Positions 11,274 to 22,200 of a DNA stretch of 64,000 nucleotides are shown here, one piece after another. The stretch lies in the NCBI GenBank assembly GCA_026225945.1, contig JAMJFZ010001226.1:783001-847000 (forward strand), given 5' to 3'. The notes beneath the pieces were generated by a model, which made no database searches, was not told the DNA's origin, and saw only the letters and a list, made by a program, of their open reading frames with translations. Source of the stretch: Cricetomys ansorgei. Lineage: Eukaryota; Chordata; Mammalia; Rodentia; Nesomyidae. The position numbers and the translations under genes were made by a program. Each line of letters starts with the position of its first letter. Position 1 is the first letter of the stretch.

Positions 11274-11650
11274 GGCTAAGGTTTACGGTAATAAATGTCT
11301 GGTAGCGTCAAGGTATGTACCGAGCAAGAAAAGATAATTAAGATTTTCCTCCTCCTGAGCGGGTCGCAGGCGGAAAGGATGGACCGTGGCCCCGGAGGCT
11401 GCAGCAGCGAGATGCGAGCACGACCGCAGGAAGGTTCTAAGAGGCAGAGCAGCCCGGCGAGCGCGAGAGGGAAGGCGCGCAGGGCGGGGCGCGCGTTCGC
11501 GCGGCGGGGGGCGGGAGAGCGGCGAGCGCCCCTGTTCGCAGACAAAGCCTCTCCAGCCCGGCGCTGATTAGACCAGCCGATCACGTGCCGGGCGGCCATT
11601 GGTCTCTGAGCCAGTGGCGAGCGCAGTCCTTCTTGGGAGTTGTAGTTCTC
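11274..11650 (-). promoter_or_regulatory. Tubb: Tubb promoter region (E-box, CCAAT, SBS/ZNF143-like)
   Basis: Upstream of the Tubb start codon is a GC-rich segment with a palindromic CACGTG at 11582-11587, an inverted CCAAT (ATTGG) at 11598-11602, and TTGGGAGTTGTAGTT at 11633-11647. The reverse complement of the last, AACTACAACTCCCAA, matches the ZNF143/THAP11-type SBS core. No convincing TATA box was found. The start site is not visible directly but probably lies near 11400-11570. Confidence 0.55.
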
Positions 11651-12761
11651 TATTGTCCACGCTGCAAAATGAAGTTAGGCATGGGTGGGTACGGTGGCAT
11701 GTTCAGGGAGTACAGCACGCGTGCGTGTGTGTGTGTGTGAGATTTTACTTGTTTTTAATGGAGAATGACCTCTCACGCGATCCCTATCCTCGATTCCTGA
11801 GAGACGTGTTTGTGCTAACAGAGGTTTTGGGAAATACAAAGAGAGGAATGAGGCGCCCTGAGCTGGGAGGTGGGAAAGGCACGCCCTGCAAGCTCCCCAC
11901 CGCAGTAACTCCGGGAAGGCCAGACCGCATAGCTCAGCGGAAAATCCTGAGACCTGTGGCCTCCCGCCCTGATACATAGTATCCCCTTTGTGGTTCCAAG
12001 ACAGAAACGTCAGTGAGGCACCGCTCCCTCGCATCCCGCAGGAAGAAAGGCTTGGCCCTCTTGTTTCCGAGGGAGTTGTCCCAAGAATGTTTCGAAAGAG
12101 AAACAAAATTGCAGCCAAGGACTTTCAGAATAGAAATGTTACATGGAGCAGATGTTCAAAAGAGAGTGAAGCTGTAAATCTGTGCGTGGGTTTGGGGGCC
12201 TTTGGAATGGCGCTGGTCTTCTTGTCAGTAGAGACTAAAATGAAGTGCCCAAGAGAGACTTTCCACAGTGCCTCTCTCTTGAGTGAACCCACTGTTTTTT
12301 GGGGATTTGTTTTTGTTTTTCCAGTTGGTTGATTTTATTCACTAGGTGAAGCTGTGGCAGAGTTCTGGAACTGTAAAAGAGGAGAAGGAAGAATTGAATG
12401 GGCCCAACTCAGAGCCCTTAAGCTTCTTTCCAGGGATTCATTTGATAGATACGAAGTATCCTCGAAAGTGGTAAGGGATACAAAATGATTAGAGTCAGGA
12501 CAGGGGTGGTTCACGCATTTAATCCCTGTATTCTGACCCAAAGGCAGTAGGATTTCAGGAAGTTCAAGGTCAACCTGGGCATATACAGAGGTCTAGTACA
12601 GCCTTAGACCAGCACAACCTTAGACCTAGTCTCTAAATAAATAAATAGGAAAAATTAGCTTGTCCCCAACCTCCCAATCAATAAAGACGTCGAGGCAGAA
12701 GGAGGCTAACCTGGTCTAGGAGGCTATCCTGATTTACAAAATGAGAACCTGTCTTAGAAAC

Positions 12762-12804
<43 letters not shown>

Positions 12805-13760
12805 CAAGAGAGATGGCTCAGAAATTAAGAGCATTTGTTGTTCTCAACTCACATAGAGGCTCTCAGGTATCCAGAACTCCGTTGGGGGCGGGGGGGGGGG
12901 CAACACCCTCTTCTGTCCTCTGCAGGCAAGTTGCACACAAGTAGTGCACAGACATACATCCAAGCAAAACATTAATACACACAAACACATCTTTAAAAAA
13001 GAAAACAAAGGAAAGGGTGTGGTAAACAGTATTAGGAATGTGATCCTGTAGGCCAGGTGTGGAGGATCCCGGTGAGTTCAAGGCTCACCTGGTCTGTTAG
13101 TTCTATGCCAGTCAGATAGAGTGAGGCCCTTTCTCCGCTGAAAGAAAATGTATCAAAGACATTGTTAACATAACATTCGATCAATGCTCAGCTCAAGTCA
13201 TCTTTTAAACAAAAGCATCAAGTCGCATTGATATCCCTTTATTCTTTAAAAATACAGTGTTTTGATATTGGTCAGGCTCACAACGAAAGTGATTACCTTT
13301 GTGTTACTGGAATTTGCATTTGTTCTGTTAACAGTAGGAACATGGAGAAGTCATCTAACTAAAGCTTCAAATGTCTTTTTTTTTATTGTGAACATACTGA
13401 CGTAACCAATGGGAAAGAACTCTAAACTACATGAGCCAATTTTTTTTGCTATGCTTTCATGTCTTATTCCGACAATGAAATAAGTTGTTTTATCATGCCT
13501 TTCTCGACTTTTGGAAGATGGGGACAGACTTTGAGGTTTTAGCAAAACAGTTTTCTACTTGCCTACCCACACTTGCTTTATTTAGGATCTTCCATTTAGG
13601 AAGATGACCTCAAAATGTCCGTCATCATACATAAATATAAAAATACACACACACACACACTTGTATGAAGTGACGAGACTTCTACTAAGCAGTCCAAGTC
13701 AAAAGGGGATGAAATTCCCCTGCAATGGGAAATTCTAAAGCGCCACGCCTACGGGCTGTT
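11651..13760. other. Tubb-Mdc1 spacer (divergent genes)
   Basis: No gene is supported. The spacer holds a short TG tract near 11724, mostly unique sequence to about 12490, a forward B1-like copy at about 12497-12630, a (CA)n tract at about 12763-12802, a forward B2/B3-like SINE at about 12803-12990, a further SINE fragment near 13035-13130, mostly unique AT-rich sequence to 13640, and a small (CA)n at about 13643-13660. Short ORFs here overlap repeats and look non-coding. Confidence 0.6.
12763..12802. repeat. (CA)n microsatellite
   Basis: About twenty CA units directly precede a forward B2-like SINE. Confidence 0.95.
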
Positions 13761-13799
13761 TCTCAAACTACAGCCTCCAGCCACGACTGCAGCTTGCAA

Positions 13800-14265
13800 C
13801 CCTCGTTTCGAGTGAGTCAGCTGGCGCCATTTCTGGGATGACCGAAAAGGGCGCTCTTGCCTGAGAACGACATCTATGGTACGGCCCCTCTGGCCGCCGT
13901 CGGAACTGGCGGCAGACTCTATGGTAGGCGTTTGGAAATGCGCGCGGGAAGTGTAGCGGACGACAAGCGACGGTGGATTGGCCCGGGACGCTAGCCAATC
14001 ATGGGGCGGGACTCTCGGGACACGCCCCTGCCTGTCATTAAGCGTTTCCTACAGCTCGGTTCCCGCCGGTTGCCACCCGTTTGAGCGGTGAGGGGGCGGG
14101 GGTGGGCAGGGCTTCCGACGTGTGATTCGAACCAATCGGCGCGCTCCGCTGTGTAACAGACAGCTCCAGGAGCCAATCAGACGGCCGACCCTCTTCCGGG
14201 ATTCGCACTCCCGCCGCCCTGGCGGCGGCCGTTACTGGTGGCGCGCGCGCGCGGGGACTCGGGAG
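13800..14265 (+). promoter_or_regulatory. Mdc1: Mdc1 CpG-rich promoter and noncoding first exon
   Basis: The GC content and CpG density rise abruptly here. CCAAT boxes are present at 13995-13999, 14132-14136 and 14173-14177, with an inverted one at 13977-13981, a cluster typical of NF-Y-driven cell-cycle genes. TGAGTCAGC (AP-1/MARE-like) lies at 13813-13821. A good donor (GGGAG/GTGAG) at 14266 probably ends the untranslated first exon, because the start codon lies in the exon beginning at 16249 after an acceptor. The exact transcription start is unknown. Confidence 0.6.
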
Positions 14266-16248
14266 GTGAGTTCGGCCGCCCGCGCCCTGCTCGCCGTCCG
14301 GCTCCCTCCTGAGGGCGGGAGGGGCGTGCCTTAAGTGTCACTGGGCGGAGGTAATTTCGTTCGCCGTTTTAGATTCTTATGTTAATTCTTGCCCGGCGCC
14401 CTGGCCCGAGCGTAGAGCTGAGGACACGGACACCTTAGGCCACGAGGGAGCAAACTCGAGCGTGGGTATCAAAGATGGTGGCCCTTGCATCGGAGCCGAG
14501 GATCGTAGGCGAGGGCTGGGACGGCAGGACGGAGTTTACTTCTCTGGGGTACCTACTCCCGCTGTCAGCCGTTTCCTAGGTGGGGTGTCTTTATAGGTGA
14601 ACACCCACCCGCGCAGTTTTGAGTTTCTGTCCTTCATTTGTTCCCTGGTTAGTAGCTCCGGCCGGGTAGCTCCCGTGAGAGCAGGGGTCATATGTTTGGT
14701 TGAGGATGTATGCCAGATACCGCGAAAGGTACCAGGTGCGCATAATCCTCGTAGATTAAATAAGACCCCCGGCGTACAAGTGAGCGGCATACCGCTCCAC
14801 CGCTGCGGATCTGGAGGGAGACGTGAAAGACTTTAGGTTCAGATTATGAAGAGCCTTACCAACAAGTTTATTTAATTCTGTGAACATAGCAGCTTACCAC
14901 TGGAGAGGCAGAGGCAGGCAGATCTCTGAATTCAAGGTCATCTTGGTCTACAGAATTCGTTCCAAGACATCCGGAGTTACAATAGAGAAACTGTCTCAAA
15001 AAACAAAACAAAAAAACTAGAACATGTGCAAGGACCTGAATTTAATTCTCAGCAGTTCTCTATGTGTCTGTGTCTATTAGAGTTTAGAAAAAATAGGATA
15101 GAAACGGTATATTCCATATGGCATTATTTCTCAACACCCACACCTACACCTGGTTCCAAGGAAGGTGCTGGATCTCCTGGAACTTGAGTTATGAATTGTC
15201 GCTATGTGGGTTCTGGGAACTGAACCCGGGTGCTCTGGAAGAGCATACAGTGCTCTTAACCACTGAGCCATCTCTTTAACCCCTAAACTTTTTTTTTTTT
15301 TTTTAAAGAAAAGGGCTCTGAGTATGTTGTCCATGCTTACTGGAAACTCCTGGACTCAAGCAATCGCACTGCTTCAACTTCCCACTAGCTGGAACTGTGG
15401 GCACACATCACCTTGATGAAGCTTACCATATTTTTATGTACCCATTTCTGGGCTGAGGATATAGCTCAATGGTAGGGCATTTGCCTTGGTGCGAGACCCT
15501 TGGTTCAGTTTCAAAGACAAAATATCCGTTTGTATATAATGGTATACTTGGACCTTAATTCTTTGTGTCCTGCAAAAGTATATACATGTACATACATTAT
15601 TTGTTTTGTTTTGGGGGACAAGGTCTTACTGTGGTCAAGGCTGGTTCCACGCTTTTTTATTTCTTTGAGACAGGCTCTAACTATGCAACTCTGGCTGGCC
15701 TGGAACTGGCTAGACCAGAATGGCCTTGAGCTCACAGAGATCTACCTACCTCTGCCTCCTAAGTGCTCTAGTCAAAGGAGTGCATCACCCACCATTCCTG
15801 GCCAAGTAGCCAACTCTTAATCTTCCTGCCTCAGCGTTTCAGGTGCTGGGATTGCAAACATATGCCAACATGTTTGGATCAAAAAAGGTTTTTTCTTCCC
15901 CCATTGGTAGTACTAGGTGTTGGACACGTGGCCTCACACAGGCTAACCAAATATTCTACCACTGACACATTCTTTACCTTTCTCAATATTGTTACGTGCT
16001 TCAGAATGACTGATAGAAAAGTATCATCTCCTGGTGGTGCACATCTAATCCCAGCCTCAGGAGGCAGAAGCAGGTGAAGCTCTGATTTCGAGGCCAACGT
16101 GGACTACAGAGTGAGTAATGCAGACAGGACAACCCTGTCTCGGAAAAAGAAAGGCATCACTTCCACGTTTGCTGAGGTTTACCCCAGGTTATTTTTTTTC
16201 TCTGCATGTGTATACAAACTAATGACAGGATAATGTGTTTCTTCACAG
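14266..16248 (+). other. Mdc1: Mdc1 intron 1
   Basis: After about 600 bases of non-repetitive sequence, the intron holds SINEs: forward B1-like (about 14890-15010), reverse B2-like (about 15160-15290), ID-like (about 15447-15525), reverse B1-like (about 15650-15860) and forward B1-like (about 16020-16150). It ends at the acceptor just before 16249. Confidence 0.65.
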
Positions 16249-16251
16249 ATC

Positions 16252-19200
16252 ATGGAAAGTACCCAGGTTATTGACTGGGATGCTGAAGAAGAGGAGGAGG
16301 CAGAAATATCCAGTGGATCCTTGGGGCATAGCTTGGAGCCTATAGGGCGGCTACGGCTCTTCAGTGGTACTCATGGACCAGAAAGAGGTCAGGGGATATT
16401 GGGAGCTGAAATGTGAATGTGGGTCTTTTCTTTTTCCTTGGAGGTAGGTGGAGGTTAGTAGAGCCTTATATATGTTTCAAAGGGGATAAGAATAATTGTT
16501 GTACTAGAGATGGCAAAAAGACCACTGAGTTGACTGTTCCAGGATGAATTTTTTGTTAGGAGAAAATGAAGAGCTTCACGTGAAAATGCAATGTGGGGCT
16601 CAGTGATTAAGAGAGCTACTGCTCTTGTAGAGGACCTGGTTTAGGTTCCTAGCATCCACATGGTGCCTCACAACCACCTATAGCTCTAGTTTCAGGGGAC
16701 CTGATGCTCTCTTCTGACCTCAGGGGTACTTGCCCCCATGCGGTGGACATAAACTCATGCAGGTACACACATTCACATAAATAATGAATACACTGTGGCC
16801 TGGGAATGGGTGTTGGTGATTATGGAAGGGCAGTGGACATGTAGTACACATGAACAGTATACTTAAAATGATTGAGATGGTTAGATTTGTATTGTGTGTA
16901 TTTTTTTTCCTTTGAGACAGGGTCTCACTATGTAGCTCTAGCTATCCTGGAACTCATTGTGCAGAACAAGCTGGCCTTGAACTCACAGAGATCCACCTGC
17001 CTCTGCTTCCCAAGCGCTGGAAGCAAAGGTGTGCGCCACCACACCCATTGTATTGTGTGTATTTATTACAACAAAAGCACCCTAGGGCGTGATGGTGCAA
17101 GTCTGACCCCTGCACTCAGGAGGTGAGTCTGGAGTTTGAGGTTAGCCTAGGCTCCGGAGTAAGTCTGAAAACAATCCAGGTTTACATAGTGAGACCTTGA
17201 CTCAAAAACAAAGCAAAGGCTGTAGCTCAGGGCAAGAGTAATTAGTGCATGAAGCTCTGTTTTCAAGTTTGAACAATTGAAAACAGCAACGTGAGTAGGT
17301 AGAATATTGCAGATGAGTGATGTATTATAAACTCTCTCCTGTGCTGGCATGTCCTCAGGGAGTTGTCTTATTTTTCAATGTCTGGAAGAGCTTTGAGCGA
17401 ACAGTAGGGCAAGACTCTGGCCTAACATCATATCTCTTCTCTGGTCCTTAGATTTCCCACTCTACCTTGGCAAGAACGTAGTTGGCCGAAGCCCCGACTG
17501 CTCTGTGGCCCTGCCTTTTCCATCCATCTCCAAACAGCATGCAGTGATTGAAATCTCAGCTTGGAACAAAGCCCCTGTCCTCCAGGATTGTGGGAGCCTC
17601 AATGGCACTCACATTGTAAAGCCTCCTAAGGTCCTAACCCCTGGAGTGAGCCATCGCCTGAGGAACCAGGAACTAATTCTGTTTGCAGACTTTCCCTGTC
17701 AGTACCATCGCCTAGATGTCCCTCCACCATTGGTCTCTCGAGGACTTCTAACTGTAGAGAAGACCCCCAGAATACAGAGAGGATCCCAAACCTCCAGAGT
17801 TTTGTTGGCTGAGGATTCAGAGGAGGAAGTAGGTAAGTTTGTGTGTTGGGTGGGTATGTGAAGAGACAGGGATGATCCATATAAACTGTCAATTTATTCC
17901 TTCCCGTTCTTGTCAGATTTTCCTTCTGGAAGCTGTGTGGTGAATGGTTCAAGGAATACAACGTCCCCTTCAGCAACAGTAGTTCCAGAAAGGTGAGTAC
18001 CAAAGCTCTAGATACCTGAATCTTTGTTTTTGTGTTTTCAGACAATGTCTGTAGCCCTAGCTGGTCTTTGACTCATGGCAATCCTCTCACTTCAGTATCT
18101 GATGTTGGGATTATGGGGTTGAGCCACCATACTGGGTTTTAGATACTTGAAGCTTTGAGTAAGGAGTTAAAGTGTCAATCTCAAAGAGATGATTATCTTG
18201 AAAGGTGCAACTGAGGACAGAAGCATCATCATTCCTCAGCTGAATTAAATGATGATGGGCTCTTCTGATGTACTTAGTGGGATGGGAAACAGCCACCGGT
18301 GCCTGCTCTCAAGGCACGCATAGTTGACTGGGTGTCCCTATCCAGGAAGTACATTCTATGTATTCTTTCCTTCACAGTGATGATGAGGGGTCTTCTCCAG
18401 CTCCCAGTGTCCCTGCGCCATCTCTGCCCTTTGACTTGGGCAGTGACACAGACGAAGAACAAGGTCAGCAAGCAGGAGTGGGAGAATCCTCTTCAGCTGG
18501 CGGGAATGGCACTGCTGCGGAAGCTGTGCAGCCTGAAGCTAATGGAGAGACGACTGGCATCCAGCTAGTACAGGTTCAGCCTACTGAGCAGAAGCTCAAA
18601 GACACACACATCAAGAGAGAGGCAGGCAATGGAGCGGTTCTGGTTGGGTCGATTCTGGAGAGGAGTCCCACTCTTGCGGAGGACAGTGACTCAGCAAGGG
18701 AGGACGAGCCCCGACCTTCTGGCTTTGTGGACAGTGACACAGATGTGGAAGAAGAGCGGGTCCCTGTGACCCCATCTGTAGTTCCTGTGGAGACAAGGCA
18801 AGCCCTGCTTGGAGTCAGTACAAGGGATCCTGGAGTGCCTGGTGTGGCACATCTGCAGGACAGCCCAGCTGGTAGTGACACAGATGTGGAAGAGGGCAAG
18901 ACTCCACTGGCCGTCCCTCCAGAGAGAAGCCACACATCCGTGGTGATCAACAGTGACACAGATGAAGAGGAGGAAGTCTCAGCAGCACTCACGTTGGCCC
19001 ATCTAAAAGAGAGAGGAATTACTCTGTGGAGCAGAGACCCAGGCGCTGAAGAGGCCAAGTCTCAACCACAGGTCCTCGTGGAACGAAGCCAGAGTGCCTC
19101 TGAAAGAGACAGTGACACAGACGTGGAGGAGGGGCTCTCAGGGGGAAAGAGAGGAATTGTCCCTGACAGCCCCATGGACATAGATGAGGCTCTTACTGCC

Positions 19201-22200
19201 ACTCATTCAGAGAGCCAGCCGCCCCACAGGCCCAGTGATGCAGATGAGGACGTGGACATGAGCTCCCCGGAAAGCCGTCTAGAGGGAAATCAGTCCTCCT
19301 CCTCTGCCACAGTAGACAACAGTATTGCACAAATGGAGGAGGAAACCCCACCAAGGCCAGCCATCACCCTGGGGGAGAAGCACCAGGTGCCTCCAGAGAA
19401 AGCCCAGCCTCCTGAGGAGGCCTGGGAAACAGCAGTGGCAGATGTAAGGAAGAGCCACTGGCCAGCAGCAGCAGATGCTGGAACAGTGTGGGCTGCAGTT
19501 GTTCCTAAGCAGGAGAGCACTCTTGAGGTGGAGGCCCAAAGCAGGTCACCTGTGGCACCCGCGGTTGAGGATCCTGCCAAACCACAAAGAGAGGGAGCCC
19601 AGACACCTACAATAAGGGAGAGAGAAGTACATGTGGGCAGAACCAAGACTGCCAAAGACTGCTGTGATGGTAAGTGCTACCCTCTGCTCTGCCCTTGACC
19701 CTTGAAGCAAACTGGCTGTAAGTGTTAGGAGAGAACTGGAGAGTCTTTAGGTGAGAGTTGATTTTTCTTTTTTATCTGTCCCATACCCCTTCCAACCAGA
19801 ATCTGAAGATCTGTGCCTTCCAGCTACCCAGTGCTTTGTGAAAAAGGAGAGGCAGAGCCCAGAAGGTGAGGATATCGGGTTGTTTGGATTTGAGTGCCAA
19901 TGAGAGCCGGGTTGTTAGACTGGTGGTCCTTGAAAGGTGGTGTAGCCAAGATGAAGAATGGGACCCTGGCATTCTGTAAGGAGCTGTATTCCAGCCATCT
20001 TTTCTTCTGCAGCTGTCCAGAGTTTGGAAGATGAGCCTACCCAAGTCTTTCCATGTACTCTTCCCCAAATACCTGGATCTTCCCATCTCAGCCTTCAGAC
20101 TTCAGGTACAAGAAAGTCTCTCTGAGCCCCAGCTTTGCATCCTTTCTTGTTTTCTTCTTCTACAACCTTTCATATTCTGTCTAATTTTAGATTTATCTAT
20201 TTCATATGTGTGAGTGTTATGCCTGCATGTATGTAATGTTCACCATGTACATGCCTGGTGCCCACAAAAGTCAGAAGAGGATGTCATATCCCCTGGAACG
20301 GGAGTTAAGGACTGTTGTGGGCTGCCATTGGGTTCTTAGAACTGAACCCAGGTTCTCTGCTAGAGCAACCAGTGCGGTTAACTGCTGAGCCATCTCTCTA
20401 GTCCCTCACATTCTTTTTTGTTTGTTTGGAGACAAAGAGCTCATATACTGAGGATGACCTTGAACTTCTGGCCCTCCAAGTGCAGGATTATAGGTGTGTG
20501 CCACCACATTCCCAGCCCCACTTTTATATTCTTTGCTATTTTACTGTTGTTTCTCCATTTCATCAGGAAAAGAAATCCATACCAGACATGGTGACACATA
20601 CTTATAATCCCAGAACTTGGGAGGTAGAGGCCCAAGCCCAGGCTGGACTACATAGAAAGTTTGAGTCCTGAACTACATGAGACCTTTTCTCAAAAAAACC
20701 AAAATAGACCAGAGAAATGGCTCAATGTTTAAGAGTAGCCACTGTTCTAGAGGACCAGAGTTCAGTTCTAGCACCCATGTCAGGCATCTGGCAACCACCT
20801 ATAACGCTAGTCTTGGAGATCCAGCTCCCTCTGTTATCCGTGGGCACCTACACACACATGGTATACTCACATACATGTGAATACAAATTTTAAAAATACA
20901 TCTTCAAACATAGAACAACCAATAAAAGCAGATTGCTAGGGCTTACCCTGATTCTAGTTTAGAAGATTTGGGGTTGGCCCAAAAACTCAGATTATTTTCC
21001 CTCTGCGTGCCAGAGGTTGAACCCAAGGCCTTATGCATGCCAGACAAGTACTCTCCTACCAAGCCACATCCCCAGTCCTCATTTTCCAGATGAGGCTCCT
21101 ATGGAGCCTATATGCGAGATTACAGTCTTCAGAACAGCGCTCCATTTTATGACTACCACCCTTATTCCCAGCCTACCTTTAGCAACCCAGTTAGCCATTT
21201 GTGAGCCTACCTTAGTTCTTCGCCTTACTGCCTTTTTACTCTGCATGCCTGTCCCCTTTCTCTGACCCCTTTATGTCCAGGTGCCCTGGATGTGCCTTGG
21301 GAAGTCTTAGCTACACAGCCGTTCTGTCTGAGAGAACTTGAGGCCTCTGATCCCCAGTTCATTGCCACCCACCTTGAAGCTCATGGATCTCAACTGTCTC
21401 TACCTAGGGCATCACCAGGACACCAGCATCTGGGTCATGCCAGCAGAGTTCATACAGAGCTGTTGGAAATTCAAAGCAGAGAGATACAGACTGTGGAGAA
21501 AGCCATGGGTATACTAAAGGAAACAGCAGACAGGGTGACCCCCGAGAGAGGGCCGTTAGAGAGGACACCAAACAGTGAGAGAGAAGATGTGATGGGGGGA
21601 GAACTAACTCAGGGGATAGAGGGCAGAGAGCCAAAGAAGGTGTTAGCTGGAGACAGTCAGAGACAAGAGTCTGACACGGTAAAGGGTAGGAGTCCTGAAG
21701 GGAATAGGGAGAGTTTTAAGGTGGAAGTGGAGATGTCCGAAGATGCACAGAAGAAAGAGAGAGAAGTGGAGAAACCAGAACCAGCTGATTTAGAAGTGAC
21801 CCTTGATAGAGAGATGACAGAGGGAGGGAGCCATGATCAGAAAGGGCAGCTTGCCAGTCTACCACTAAAGCCCCAAGTTGGGGTGGGGGACCTTGAGGGA
21901 CTTGCACCATCCCTGGTAGTCTCTGGGAGCCAGGGAGATGGAGGAAAGGGAGACCCTGTGAGCCCCGGGAGGCAGCAGAGAGGTAAGTGAGGGCAGAGGG
22001 AGCCCAAGTGGGATGCAGTCTCCTGCAGTTGGTTCCTGGGCTGCAGGCTACAAGGCACTCAGCCACTCCTGTTTCACTCTCTGACTAGGCCACTTGAGTT
22101 GCAAGATGACATCTGCTGAGAAGGCTTCCAGGGTGAGCTGCTTTCTTGTCCTGCCCCTCTTCATAGTTGCCCCCCGCCCCTGCAGCCCCTTTGCCTGGCG

